Of a stretch of 64,000 bases of DNA, positions 17,701-25,798 are shown in pieces; the first letter of the stretch is position 1; each line of letters starts with the position of its first letter. The notes under the pieces were generated by a model, which saw only the letters and a list, made by a program, of their open reading frames with translations, was not told the origin of the DNA and made no database searches. This DNA comes from Microtetraspora fusca. Its GTDB lineage: Bacteria; Actinomycetota; Actinomycetes; Streptosporangiales; Streptosporangiaceae. The stretch is taken from positions 438,517 through 502,516 of the forward strand of contig NZ_BBYK01000039.1 in the NCBI RefSeq assembly GCF_001570365.1. The letters run 5' to 3'. The position numbers were made by a program, and so were the translations under genes.

Positions 17701-17998
17701 GGACGCGGGATATCGCCTGTGGGAAGGCCGGGCGCTGCTCGTCCTCGCCGAGGCCGACCTCATTCTCGGAAGGGTCGAACGAGCCGCGGAACGCGCCGCA
17801 TCGGCGCTCGCTCTGCACCGCGAGACCGGCCACAGCCTCGGCCAGGGACAGGCTCTGCTGCTGCTGGCCGACGCCGCCCGCCGGGGCCGGGCCGATTCTT
17901 GTCGTTCCGCCTCCTACCAGGCCGAGGCGGAACGCATCCTCACCGAGATCGGGTCGTTCCCGGGCCTCTCTTGTCACCGATCAGAAGCCGGGACATGA
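14762..17998 (+). CDS. AfsR-like SARP regulator with NB-ARC and TPR domains
   Basis: 1078 residues from the GTG at 14762 (AGGGAG upstream); the frame is open further 5' but VEFGVLGPLTVRSDGE is the standard SARP start. Residues 1-95 are an OmpR-type winged helix and 96-245 a bacterial transcriptional activation (BTAD) domain (ELDADRFGELAADAGRAREG, HPYREVLRRHLMLALYRSGR). An NB-ARC ATPase follows with GPAGVGKT (299-306), LVLLDNAAS (Walker B) and GWLPLALRIAA (GLPLA-like). The C-terminal 350 residues are TPR repeats (GRSEEALGHFEHALEIYRKM and others). It is an ATP-gated activator of antibiotic or developmental genes; the TPR end could sense a peptide or protein partner, here possibly the divergent heptad peptide. 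Confidence 0.92.
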   Translation: MEFGVLGPLTVRSDGEAMPLTSGKQQTLLAALLCHANTPVSRARLMEALWEEPPASAVENLRLYVHRLRRVLRAPQRITSHGSGYLLTVHPGELDADRFGELAADAGRAREGGDLNRAGELLTEALGLWRGKAYDDIAQTPLIRETAARLEEERLRAVEERADVDLALGRHAEVVPELTLLVEEHPYREVLRRHLMLALYRSGRQSEALDVFRRTRSLLIEELGIEPGPELRLLHEAMLRGDEDLLSPPHPSSPLVPRELPVDVYGFTGRVAAIEALDEMLAGDRGGTGAPVALAVIAGPAGVGKTALGVHWAQRITHLFPDGQLYLNLRGYSAEPPLRPLEALTVLLRALGTPPQRMPSDTAQAAARYRSLMAGRRMLVLLDNAASAEQVRPLLPGALGCFVVVTSRDRLSGLIAREGARRITLDVLTPAEARELLVSFLGGQRIASEPEAVAEIAERCGWLPLALRIAAARLADRPLQGIADYAAELAEGNPLAALQIAGDSGTAVRAALDGSYETLSSEERRMFRLLGIAPGMDFTVEAAAAASDRSLDQTVRLLDRLSAAHLLEERVAGRFAFHDLVRLYAQAQANAEDSAEERVVAVRRVYRWYLSAADGAADLLYSHLLRMPPLPAPSVQFEAAHDARRWLDAESVNLVVATVEAAEGGAPREAWHLAMALRGYFWLSGDADAAMTTADAGVAAARAVQDPRGEAGARLTLGQTLTRLGRVEEAFGQLGQVIELTDRLDWPECRASALSALGNLHLERGRLERSAGCYRQALRLNLDRGNVALQAVNLANLAVVALHAGNLEQAVAYCEHVLTRYDMAGSGGHPAVLNTLGHACHLLGRSEEALGHFEHALEIYRKMGNSVDQPLVLAACATVHRDAGRREQALRQAESAVHAACGAGERIQAGVLGDLGSVHRHFGRLPSALRYLQQAQAAAEVVADRLLGTWIRIELAATRLAAGDVAAATADAEHALALAKDAGYRLWEGRALLVLAEADLILGRVERAAERAASALALHRETGHSLGQGQALLLLADAARRGRADSCRSASYQAEAERILTEIGSFPGLSCHRSEAGT

Positions 17999-18286
17999 AC
18001 GGCATCAACCCCTTTCCCTTGGCCCGAGGAGTGGATCTGGCCCGGTCGGCACACTTATCCGGACGGCTGAGGCGTACAAGCTGACCGGCGCCATCTTCAC
18101 GACCATGCGGCTGAAGACCCTACGCGGTATGGCGACCGTGCCCGCGTGGCGTCTGTACTTCTCGAACCTTGCTGGCCCGATTGACCACGTCGCGGTCGAC
18201 GCCCGCCTCCTTGGCGCTCTGGCCCTACCTGACGCCTGTGAAACTCCTTTGCGGTGCTTGATGTCGCGTGGATAGCGTGGCCGTTC
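17999..18286. other. Intergenic region, no gene recognised
   Basis: Roughly 290 bases. A continuous frame reads into it from the right-hand acetyltransferase but resembles no family. No strong repeat or hairpin was found. Confidence 0.4.
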
Positions 18287-18796
18287 GTGACTCCGACCCT
18301 TCGCACCGAGCGCCTTGTCCTGGACCCCTACACACCCGAGGACGAGGAGGGTTTCGTCGCCCTCTTCCAGGACACGCGGGTGACCCGATGGATAGGCGAC
18401 GGCCCCGCTTCCGAGGCAGAGGACCGGGCCCTGTTCGGGCGGATCTTCACGAAGGTGTACGCCCAGGACCTGTTCGACGTATGGGCCGTGCGCCGGGACG
18501 GACTGTTGATCGGACATGCCGAGATCAAGCCGACCGATCAGGTCCAGGGCCACGAGATCGTCTATGCGCTGACGCCCACGGCATGGGGATCCGGCCTGGG
18601 CACAGAGCTGGCGGAGGCGATCGTCGCCTACGGCTTCGACGTTCTGGGGCTGGCAGAGGTGCATGCCACTGTGGCCGCGGAGAACACGGCCTCGCTGGCC
18701 CTGCTGGAGCGGATCGGTTTCGAGCACGTCCGGGACATCGTCGAGGACGACGGCAGCATCACCCGCGTGTTGACCCGTCGTTCAGTTCGACGGTGA
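18287..18796 (+). CDS. GNAT-family N-acetyltransferase (RimJ/RimL type)
   Basis: About 169 residues from a GTG giving VTPTLRTERLVLDPYTPED, the classic RimJ/L start. An upstream in-frame TTG at 18254 would add eleven residues without family likeness. The CoA-binding region is ALTPTAWGSGLGTELAEAIV. The end is AENTASLALLERIGFEHVRD. The acceptor is unknown (protein N-terminus or small amine). It is convergent with the HEAT-repeat gene. Confidence 0.85.
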   Translation: MTPTLRTERLVLDPYTPEDEEGFVALFQDTRVTRWIGDGPASEAEDRALFGRIFTKVYAQDLFDVWAVRRDGLLIGHAEIKPTDQVQGHEIVYALTPTAWGSGLGTELAEAIVAYGFDVLGLAEVHATVAAENTASLALLERIGFEHVRDIVEDDGSITRVLTRRSVRR

Positions 18797-18877
18797 CCGC
18801 CGCGCCTTCGCTCAGCCGATAGAGCCGGCACCTGGGGCGGTCAGGCAAGGCGAGCCACGTGCAGCACGAACGCCGCG

Positions 18878-20113
18878 TCATTTCAGCGCGTCGAGGCCCG
18901 CGTAGGCGCGGCACTCCGCGTGTGTGCTCGGCAGATTCCAGGCCCGCAGGATCTCGATGAAATCGCCCCAGCGCCACGTCTCGGGACCCAGCTCGGCCAG
19001 GACGCGTACGACCCGCTGCCGCGGCTCGGTCAGCTCCTCGAACGGCGGCAGCGGACGAGGCGCGGCTTCCTCGAACGTGAGCCGTAGCGCCGCCGTGGCC
19101 ATCGAAAAGACCGCGATCTCCGAGCTACGCGACAGGCCCTCCAGGACGGCGTCGACAGACTCTGCCGGCAAGCGGACGTCCAGCGCGGCCAGCGTCTGCG
19201 ACGCGTAGGCGCGCCCATCGCCCTCCATGAAATGCACCCCGGGCACCACGTCCGCTTCCGGCGGGTCGATGCTGGCCGACGCCAGCGCGCCGATGACGTC
19301 AGGGTCGAGGACGTCGAGCCGGGCGAGGGCCACTGCGGCGGCCCAGCGCAGCAGCGGCTCGGGTCCGCTGAGGTGCTCGCGCAGCCGCGGAATCAGCTCA
19401 ACGTCCGACAGCAGCCCGGCGGAGATGATCGCGTTGGCGACGACGCCGGTGACGGTCTCGGATCCGAGCAGGGGCCGGAGCGCGTGGATGGAATCGGCTG
19501 CTTCCTCCGGGAACCAGCCCAGCAGGTACGCGGTGGCGGACCGGATCTCCGGATCGTCGTCACCCAGCAGCCGGCGAAGCCCGGGTACCTCGGCTCGGAC
19601 CGCGTCGTAGACGCCCAGCTCGTCCTGCGCGTATTGGAGCTCTGCGGCGTGGTCGTACCAGTCCCGCCGCACGCTCCGGGCCCGCCGCTCGCCCTCGTCC
19701 CGGGCCGCCGCGACCCACTCGACGATCTTGCGTAGCTCCTCTGCCGGGTCGGCGGCGCTCATCCGCTCGACCTCGGCCCGCCAGCCCGCGATGTCGACGC
19801 CGCGTGGCAGGTGCGCCTCGTCGTATCCGATCGCGACCGAGGCGAGCAGATGCACGATCTCCTGCCGATCGGGTGTCGCCGGATCCACGGCGAGCCGGGC
19901 CAGGAACGGCACCGCATACGCGGTCGCCTGGTATCGGCTGCCCTGGTGGAAGATGTTGCCGTACAGCTCGGACACGGCGCGTTCGCGCTCGTCGTGAGAC
20001 TCGGAGCGCAGCGCCCTCAGCAGTCCCGGGACGTCGTCCGCGGGGCCGTAGGCGTGACTCAGCGCCGCCCAGTCGATCTCATCCAGCCCCGCCAGGACAT
20101 CGCGATCACCCAT
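18878..20113 (-). CDS. HEAT-repeat protein
   Basis: 411 residues, all alpha-helical in appearance, with repeated segments such as LRRLLGDDDPEIRSATAYLL, IPRLREHLSGPEPLLRWAAA and ALARLDVLDPDVIGALAS that fit HEAT/PBS-lyase-like repeats. This cytosolic actinobacterial group is usually annotated only as HEAT-repeat protein and probably is a protein-binding scaffold. No catalytic motif is visible. The start MGDRDVLAGLDEIDW is preferred; MHAMGDRD or an earlier codon could be used. A VOC-family gene lies 55 nt upstream on the same strand. Confidence 0.8.
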   Translation of the reverse strand: MGDRDVLAGLDEIDWAALSHAYGPADDVPGLLRALRSESHDERERAVSELYGNIFHQGSRYQATAYAVPFLARLAVDPATPDRQEIVHLLASVAIGYDEAHLPRGVDIAGWRAEVERMSAADPAEELRKIVEWVAAARDEGERRARSVRRDWYDHAAELQYAQDELGVYDAVRAEVPGLRRLLGDDDPEIRSATAYLLGWFPEEAADSIHALRPLLGSETVTGVVANAIISAGLLSDVELIPRLREHLSGPEPLLRWAAAVALARLDVLDPDVIGALASASIDPPEADVVPGVHFMEGDGRAYASQTLAALDVRLPAESVDAVLEGLSRSSEIAVFSMATAALRLTFEEAAPRPLPPFEELTEPRQRVVRVLAELGPETWRWGDFIEILRAWNLPSTHAECRAYAGLDALK

Positions 20114-20168
20114 GGCGTGCAGTGTGCCAGCCGCCACCGACAATGCCTCACCGCGGGGATTCTCCTGC

Positions 20169-20561
20169 TCAGGCCGGGCCGAGCAGGTCCCAGCGGTTTC
20201 CGGCGATGTCCAGGAACACGGCGACCTGTCCGTACGGCTCGCTGCGCGGCGAGGTCACGAACTCGACGCCCGCGGCGACCATCCGCCGGTAGGCGGCGTC
20301 GAAGTCGTCCACGCGGAGGAAGAACCCCACCCTGCCGGCCACCTGGTTCCCGACGGCCTTGGCTTGCCGCTCTCCGTCGGCGCGGGCGAGCAGGATGCCG
20401 GTCTCCGCGCCCGGCGGGCGGACGACGACCCACCGTTTCGGACGGCCGTCGTTCGTCAAGGAGGGCGAGTCCTCCACCAGGTCGAAGCCGAGGACGCCGA
20501 CGAAGAACTCGATGGCTTCGCCGTAGTCGTCGACGATGATCGCGACTAATTCGATCTTCAC
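20169..20561 (-). CDS. VOC-family (glyoxalase/bleomycin-resistance-like) protein
   Basis: 130 residues with a GTG start, a paired beta-alpha-beta-beta-beta module. The N-terminal strand IELVAIIVDDYGEAIEFFVG, the VGFFLRVDDFDAAYRRMVAAGVEF segment and the C-terminal VAVFLDIAGNRWDLLGP are typical of the family; this last strand carries the position usually filled by a metal-binding Glu, here Asp. It could be a metal-dependent lyase/isomerase or a drug-binding protein. Possibly co-transcribed with the downstream HEAT-repeat gene. Confidence 0.85.
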   Translation of the reverse strand: MKIELVAIIVDDYGEAIEFFVGVLGFDLVEDSPSLTNDGRPKRWVVVRPPGAETGILLARADGERQAKAVGNQVAGRVGFFLRVDDFDAAYRRMVAAGVEFVTSPRSEPYGQVAVFLDIAGNRWDLLGPA

Positions 20562-20597
20562 CGTCAGATCGTACGGGAGCGCGTCAGGAGCGGAAGG

Positions 20598-21965
20598 TCA
20601 GGCCGCCTCGCGGGAGCCGACGGCTCCGGCGCGGATGCGCGCCACCTGCGTCGCGAGGGCGTCCACGTCGAACGGCACGGCCGCCGACTCGAACTCCTTG
20701 CCCAGCGCGTGCAGCATGTCCATGCCGTCCCAGCTCGCGGCGAACTCGTCGTCGATCGGCTGCATCAGGTCGGCGAGCGCGTTCTCGGCACGGTTGCGCA
20801 TCACGAGGATCCGCCACTGCCCGAGGAAGCGGCGGAAGTCCGCCAACCGCTCGCCCGCGACGGCGACCTCGGAAACGATCGCGTGCAGCTCCTGGTTCAC
20901 CTGCTGCGCCCGCGCCGACATCTCCAGGACGCTCTCGTGTACGGCGTCGCAGAGCAGGGGCACCTCGCTGAGCGAGGTCGACGGCGCGAGGCCGTCCACG
21001 ACCTCGGCCGCGAACGCGGCGACCATGTCGCTGTGCACGCTGGCCAGCGCGATCCGGAACCGCAGGTCCGCGATGTACGAGCGCAGCGCGGTGAGCCGGG
21101 GCACCAGCCGCTCGAGCGTGTCCACGGCGGTGCTTGTCGGCGTGGCCATCACCCGGGCGACGTTGTGCAGGACGGGGGCGGTGTCGGCGACCCGCTCGGA
21201 CGCGGTCTGCGCGGCGGCGACGGTGTGGTCGAGCCTGCGGGACATGTCGAGCACCTGGGTGGACGACCGCAGGAGGCGATCGCTGAGCAGGCGGTAGCTC
21301 TCCAGTCGCTCCACCAGGTCGGTGAGCATCGCATCGAGCGCGCCGGCCCCGGCGAGCACCTCCGCGATCGGCCCGCGCGCCTCGGGGCGGGCGTACGCCG
21401 ACGAGGCGAGCCGCCCGCGTGCCGCGATCTCGCCGGCCAGCGCCTCGGTGAGGAAGTCGTCGTGCGAGCGGAACCCGAGCTCGCCCAGGTGCTGCTCGAG
21501 CTGCCTGATGCCGACCACCGCGACCTCACGCCGGTTCATCCCGTGGCGTTCGGCCGCTTCGGCCTCGACGTCGGCGACGTACTTGTAGATCCGCTTGACC
21601 TCGTCGAACAGCTCGGACCTGGGGGCCATCCGGACCGAGAGGAAGCCCTCCGCCGAGGGCGTCATCGTGGCGAAGACCCAGTAGTTGCTGCCGTCCTTGG
21701 CCAGGTTCTGCACGTACGCGCCGGCCGGGCGGCCGGAGAGCAGGCGGTCCCACATCAGCCGGAAGACCCCGGCCGGCATGTCGGGGTGGCGCACGATGTT
21801 GTGCGGGGCGCCGGTCAGCTCGTCGAGGGAGAACCGGGAGGTCCGCACGAAGACAGAGTTGCCGCTGCGGATCAGACCGCGCCGGTCCGTGGTGGAGAAG
21901 AAGAGCTCCTCCGAACCGATGAACTGCTCCGCCCCTGTGGGCATGCGAAACTCGCCAAGACTCAT
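20598..21965 (-). CDS. PAS-domain sensory protein (Aer-like N-terminus)
   Basis: 455 residues. Residues 15-120 form a PAS domain of the Aer/aerotaxis type (FSLDELTGAPHNIVRHPDMP, then AYVQNLAKDGSNYWVFATMT), which in relatives binds FAD and reports redox state. The remaining 330 residues are predicted long helices and coiled coil (SDRLLRSSTQVLDMSRRLDH, ALRSYIADLRFRIALASVHS), without HAMP, transmembrane segments or a conserved MCP tip, and with no kinase or cyclase domain. The output partner is unknown. A 23-bp tandem repeat lies just upstream of the gene. Confidence 0.82.
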   Translation of the reverse strand: MSLGEFRMPTGAEQFIGSEELFFSTTDRRGLIRSGNSVFVRTSRFSLDELTGAPHNIVRHPDMPAGVFRLMWDRLLSGRPAGAYVQNLAKDGSNYWVFATMTPSAEGFLSVRMAPRSELFDEVKRIYKYVADVEAEAAERHGMNRREVAVVGIRQLEQHLGELGFRSHDDFLTEALAGEIAARGRLASSAYARPEARGPIAEVLAGAGALDAMLTDLVERLESYRLLSDRLLRSSTQVLDMSRRLDHTVAAAQTASERVADTAPVLHNVARVMATPTSTAVDTLERLVPRLTALRSYIADLRFRIALASVHSDMVAAFAAEVVDGLAPSTSLSEVPLLCDAVHESVLEMSARAQQVNQELHAIVSEVAVAGERLADFRRFLGQWRILVMRNRAENALADLMQPIDDEFAASWDGMDMLHALGKEFESAAVPFDVDALATQVARIRAGAVGSREAA

Positions 21966-22049
21966 GGTGACCTCCCCGATCAGCGGAGAGACTATCCGCG
22001 GGTGATCGGGGTCCCGAAACCGGCTACGCGATCAACGTCCGCCGGTCGG

Positions 22050-22101
22050 TGCGGCTCGTCCGACCGTCCCTATGCGGCTCGTCCGACCGTCCCTATGCGG
22101 C
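22050..22101. repeat. 23-bp tandem repeat
   Basis: Two identical units (TGCGGCTCGTCC + GACCGTCCCTA) and the start of a third, 85 nt upstream of the PAS-protein start. Purpose unknown; a slippage-prone site. Confidence 0.8.
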
Positions 22102-22237
22102 GGGGCCTGGCCGGGTACGCGTGGTGCGGACGCCTCTATTCGCGGGAGCGTCGAAGGGCGACGGCTATTCCTCCGGCCTCATTTCCGCTGTGAAACCCGT
22201 TTCTCTCAGCCGGCTCGCACGCGATCGTATTGCGGGG

Positions 22238-22363
22238 TCACCTTTCCCGTCTGCCCCAAATCGCGACCCTGATGGTGAGGACGACCAGGGCGACCGTCAA
22301 TGTGACGATGACCAGCAGGATCGTCCCGATGAGGGTGGTTTCCACGGGGTCGAGATCGCTCAC
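22238..22363 (-). CDS. 41-residue single-pass membrane microprotein
   Basis: From a GTG with GAGGAGA nearby upstream: VSDLDPVETTLIGT, a hydrophobic helix ILLVIVTLTVALVVLTI, then the positively charged tail RVAIWGRRER. An acidic N-terminus, one helix of about 20 residues and a basic end suggest N-out/C-in insertion. There is no family match I can name. It lies between the PAS sensor gene (same strand, downstream) and the YihY gene (divergent). Confidence 0.65.
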   Translation of the reverse strand: MSDLDPVETTLIGTILLVIVTLTVALVVLTIRVAIWGRRER

Positions 22364-22666
22364 GGTGGACTCTCCTCACGTCACTGTGGGACTCCCCGAT
22401 CCGCTCGCGATGATGGCACGCTCCACGCGTATTGGGGGTGGAATTCCGCTAAAACCGGCAGGGCATCGGGAAACAAGGATGTGCGGAAGCGGCGAATTCG
22501 TTCGAGAGCGGGGACGGGATCCCGCCCAGCCGTGAGCGGGATCCGGCCGGTCGGCTGCGTGATTCCGGGCACGGGTGCGCCGATCAACGTACAGCCGGGC
22601 GAATACGGCCTGGTCGCATGGGTAGCCGCCTCACCTGACGAACGGGCACGGCGAGGGGAATGGGCC
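22364..22666. other. Upstream region of yihY-like gene
   Basis: About 300 bases without a supported gene between divergent starts; it presumably holds both promoters. No conspicuous operator seen. Confidence 0.4.
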
Positions 22667-23632
22667 ATGACGCGAGAAGATCCTCGGCCGGATTCACACG
22701 GGGTGCCGGAGAGTCCCACGCAACTGCCCAAGAGGTCGTGGCTCGCCGTGCTGAAGCGCACCGCCAAGGAGTTCCAGCGGGACAAGGTCACCGACTGGGC
22801 CGCCGCGCTGACCTATTACGCGGTGCTCTCCCTCTTTCCGGCGCTGCTGGCCATCGTGTCGTTGCTGGGCCTGTTCGGCGCCTCCGCGACGCGGTCCGCG
22901 ACGGCCGACCTCACCGCCCTGGCCCCCGGTCCGGCCAAGCAGACCCTCGGGCCCGTACTGCAGGCGCTGCAGAGCAACCACCAGGCGGCCGGGGTGGCCA
23001 CCGGCATCGGCATCGTCGTGGCCCTGTGGTCCGCTTCGGGCTACGTCGCGGCTTTCATACGCGCGACCAACGCGCTGTACGACATACCTGAAGGACGCCC
23101 CCTGTGGGTCACGTTGCCGCTGCGCGTCGGCATCACCGCGATGCTGATCGTGCTGGTCGTGATCGGAACGTTCGCCGTGGTCTTCACCGGCGGACTGGCG
23201 GACAAGGCCGGTCAGGCGCTGGGAATCGGCGAGACGGGGGTCGCGATCTGGAACATCGGCAAGTGGCCCGTCCTGGTGATCCTCGTCGCGCTGGTGCTCG
23301 CCCTGCTGTACTGGATGGCTCCCAACGTGCGGCAGCCGCGCTTCCGCTGGCTCACCCCGGGCAGCCTGCTGGCGGTGATCCTGTGGATCGTCGCATCGCT
23401 TCTCTTCGCCCTGTACGTGGCGAAGTTCGGCTCCTACAACAAGACGTACGCCACGCTGGCCGGGGTGGTCATCTTCCTGATCTGGTTGTGGATCACCAAT
23501 ATCGCCGTCCTGCTCGGCGTGGAGCTCGACGCCGAACTGGCGCGTGAACGCTTCATCAAGGCCGGCCACGCCGCCGACGAGACTCCGTACGTCGATCCCC
23601 GGGGCACTCGGAAGATGAAGAAAGAGGGATGA
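22667..23632 (+). CDS. YihY/BrkB-family membrane protein
   Basis: 321 residues from the ATG at 22667 with GAGGGGAA upstream. Six hydrophobic segments and the family hallmarks are present: KVTDWAAALTYYAVLSLFPA, WSASGYVAAFIRATNALYDI, LYWMAPNVRQPRFRWLTPGS, and YNKTYATLAGVVIFLIWLWI. These inner-membrane proteins were once called RNase BN by mistake; their transport or envelope role is unclear. The charged C-terminus (RKMKKEG) is cytosolic. It converges on the PRC-barrel gene with a shared hairpin between. Confidence 0.92.
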   Translation: MTREDPRPDSHGVPESPTQLPKRSWLAVLKRTAKEFQRDKVTDWAAALTYYAVLSLFPALLAIVSLLGLFGASATRSATADLTALAPGPAKQTLGPVLQALQSNHQAAGVATGIGIVVALWSASGYVAAFIRATNALYDIPEGRPLWVTLPLRVGITAMLIVLVVIGTFAVVFTGGLADKAGQALGIGETGVAIWNIGKWPVLVILVALVLALLYWMAPNVRQPRFRWLTPGSLLAVILWIVASLLFALYVAKFGSYNKTYATLAGVVIFLIWLWITNIAVLLGVELDAELARERFIKAGHAADETPYVDPRGTRKMKKEG

Positions 23633-23663
23633 CGCCCGTTCCGGCCCGGCCCAGGTGGTACGA

Positions 23664-23697
23664 CACAGGCCCGGAGGGGCGGACCTCCGAGCCTGTG
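23664..23697. terminator. Bidirectional terminator
   Basis: CACAGGC-CGGAGG pairs with CCTCCG-GCCTGTG around GGGCGGA, between two convergent genes, so it can end both transcripts. Confidence 0.8.
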
Positions 23698-23734
23698 CCA
23701 CGTGACTCCGTGGGCCTGATCGGCCCGTCACCCG

Positions 23735-24361
23735 TCAGAAGGGTCCTGTGTCGCCGAAGTCGTCCCGCTTGCCGCCGGGACGCTCCCCGCGTGACTCCCC
23801 GGGCCTCAGGTACCGGCGCAGGCGTGCGCGCAGCGGTTCCCGCGTCCTCTGCTCGGGCTGGATCGGCTCTCCCACCCGACCGGTCTCTCGGGGACCTGTC
23901 ACCGGCCCGCCCGCCGTCTCTCCGGGGCGTATGGTCCCTTCGGGACGGGTGGCCGTTTCACCTCCGAGGCCACCGGCCAGGCGCTCCCGCTCCTGCTCGC
24001 CCGCGGTGTGGGCCCAGCCACGGCCGGGCTCGTTGGCCTGCTCCCAGCTCATGTCGTAGTAGCGGTAAAGCTCGCGCTCCTGCTCCACGGACAGGTGGCC
24101 GCCGGCGTCCACGTCGACGTGAGGCGCGCCCTTGACGCGCTCCTTGTCGTACGGGACCTCCACATGGTCTTCGACCAGGTCGGCGTTACGGATCGGGACG
24201 AACGTCTCGTGCGTGCCGAACAGCCCGGTCTTCACGCAGAGCCATTCCGGCTGCCCGGTGTCGTCGTCGAGGAAGACGTGTTTGACCTCGCCGAGTCGCT
24301 GCCCGCCGGTGCCCTGGACCGGGATGTCCAGCACCCGCGGGATCTGCTCCTGGGTGATCAT
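23735..24361 (-). CDS. PRC-barrel domain stress protein
   Basis: 208 residues. The N-terminal 110 residues are a PRC-barrel (VLDIPVQGTGGQRLGEVKHV, FLDDDTGQPEWLCVKTGLFG, FVPIRNADLVEDHVEVPYDK), a fold found in photosynthetic reaction centres and RimM. LSVEQERELYRYYDMSWE is the linker frequent in actinobacterial members. The remaining 90 residues are disordered, rich in Gly/Arg/Glu/Pro. Such proteins are often stress-induced; molecular role is not known. Confidence 0.88.
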   Translation of the reverse strand: MITQEQIPRVLDIPVQGTGGQRLGEVKHVFLDDDTGQPEWLCVKTGLFGTHETFVPIRNADLVEDHVEVPYDKERVKGAPHVDVDAGGHLSVEQERELYRYYDMSWEQANEPGRGWAHTAGEQERERLAGGLGGETATRPEGTIRPGETAGGPVTGPRETGRVGEPIQPEQRTREPLRARLRRYLRPGESRGERPGGKRDDFGDTGPF

Positions 24362-24796
24362 CTTCTCCTCCGTCCTTCGCTGTCCCCATCGGCCCTACCG
24401 CTGACTGTTGACGGGAAACCCGACTTACAGGACGAACCATCTAAAACTTCTGTCGCTGCTCGTGGGGGTCCTCGTCACGGACAGGGGGCGCAGCGGGCAC
24501 GCCACTTCGCGCATTGCGTCCGGCTACGGGAGGGGCAGGTGTGGGCCGGTGCCCTGAAAGAGGCGTTCGGACAAGGACGGGAGGCGTTCGGACGAGGACG
24601 ACACGATGCACGCCATCGCCGTGAACCGGATGCAATGCTCATGACGGGCCAGCAGGATCGAATTCCGATTGAATCCCTCGTGAGCCAGGGGGCATGATTC
24701 AGGCGCTCTGGCCCCTGCTGAGCCGGCTCCGCGTCGAGCGTCGCCGTGCGCCGAGTTACCGTCGTCGAACCGACCACCCTGATGCGAAGGAGCCAT
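24362..24796. other. Long intergenic region with a short direct repeat
   Basis: 435 bases without a supported gene. It includes two near-identical 21-bp blocks, AGGCGTTCGGACAAGGACGGG and AGGCGTTCGGACGAGGACGAC (about 24562-24603). Otherwise nothing recognisable. Confidence 0.5.
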
Positions 24797-25759
24797 GTGA
24801 CCGACCAACTGATCTCCGGCTTTCCCGTCCGCCTCCTCGCTATCGACGATCTCCCCGCCTGCCTGGCCCTGGCCCAGGACCGCGAATGGTCTCCCGAGGA
24901 GCACAAGTGGCGGCTGCTGTTCGAGGTCGGAGACGTCTACGGCCTGGACGATCCCGAGGGCGGGCTGGCCGCCACGGTGGTGGCCACCAGGTTCGGCCAG
25001 GAGATCACCGCGATCGGCATGATGCTCGTCGCCAAGCGGTGCGAGCGGCGCGGCCTCGGCAGCGCTCTCCTCAGGCACGCGCTGGACCGATCGGGGACGG
25101 CGAGCGCCTGGCTGACCGCGACCGCGTACGGGCGGCCCATGTACGAGCGGCTGGGCTTCCGCGCGATCGGTGAGTGCGCGACATATGTGGGCGAGCCGAC
25201 CGGCCTCTCGCGGGACGGGTCACGGCCGGCCGAGCCCACCGGCCTCTCCCGGGACGGGTCACGGCCGGCTGAGCCGACCAGCCTTGCCCAGGACGCGTCC
25301 CGGCCGGCCGAATCGACCGGCCGCTCCCGCGGTATGTCGCGCCCGGCCGAGCCGACGGACCTGCCCGCGATCCTCGCCTTGGACGCCGAGGTCTTCGGCG
25401 CGCCCCGCGACGCCCTGCTGACCCGGCTGCAGACGTTCTCCGAGCGATTCCGCGTGGTGGACGGGCCGGACGGCGGCCTCGCCGGGTTCGCCGGCGCCTG
25501 GCGCAACCTGGGCGAGACGGTGCTCGGCCCGGTGGTCGCCCAGGACGCGGCCACCGCGCGTGGCCTGCTCGCCGACCTGGCCCGCGAGGCCGAGGGCCCG
25601 GTACGGGTCGACATCGACACGATCCAGCCCGAGCTCATCGCCTGGGCGAAGGAGCACGGCCTGTCCTGCACCTTCTCCACCACGATCATGGAGTACGGCG
25701 CGCCGCTCCCGACTGACCGCAGTCGCCTGTTCGGCCCGGTGATGCTCGCGCTCGGCTGA
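24797..25759 (+). CDS. Tandem GNAT acetyltransferase with repeat-expanded linker
   Basis: 320 residues from the GTG at 24797, with AAGGAG 4 nt upstream; longer readings lack that support. The first GNAT module (residues 10-130) has AKRCERRGLGSALLRHALDR as its CoA loop and GRPMYERLGFRAIGE as its end. A second module (about 190-320) starts DLPAILALDAEVFGAPRD and contains LGETVLGPVVAQDAATARGL, a degenerate CoA loop. The linker consists of four 13-residue repeats of the form EPTGLSRDGSRPA. Substrate unknown. The two-module form resembles Eis- and MshD-like tandem GNATs, but no specific identity is supported. Confidence 0.85.
   Translation: MTDQLISGFPVRLLAIDDLPACLALAQDREWSPEEHKWRLLFEVGDVYGLDDPEGGLAATVVATRFGQEITAIGMMLVAKRCERRGLGSALLRHALDRSGTASAWLTATAYGRPMYERLGFRAIGECATYVGEPTGLSRDGSRPAEPTGLSRDGSRPAEPTSLAQDASRPAESTGRSRGMSRPAEPTDLPAILALDAEVFGAPRDALLTRLQTFSERFRVVDGPDGGLAGFAGAWRNLGETVLGPVVAQDAATARGLLADLAREAEGPVRVDIDTIQPELIAWAKEHGLSCTFSTTIMEYGAPLPTDRSRLFGPVMLALG
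25193..25348 (+). repeat. 39-bp in-frame minisatellite in the GNAT linker
   Basis: Four consecutive 39-bp units, followed by the first codons of a fifth. They encode EPTGLSRDGSRPA twice, then EPTSLAQDASRPA and ESTGRSRGMSRPA. Units 1 and 2 differ at only a few positions and so are the most recent duplication. Confidence 0.9.
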
Positions 25760-25798
25760 TGGGCCCCTCGCGGGTGAGGTGGCCGCCGATGCGCTCCC

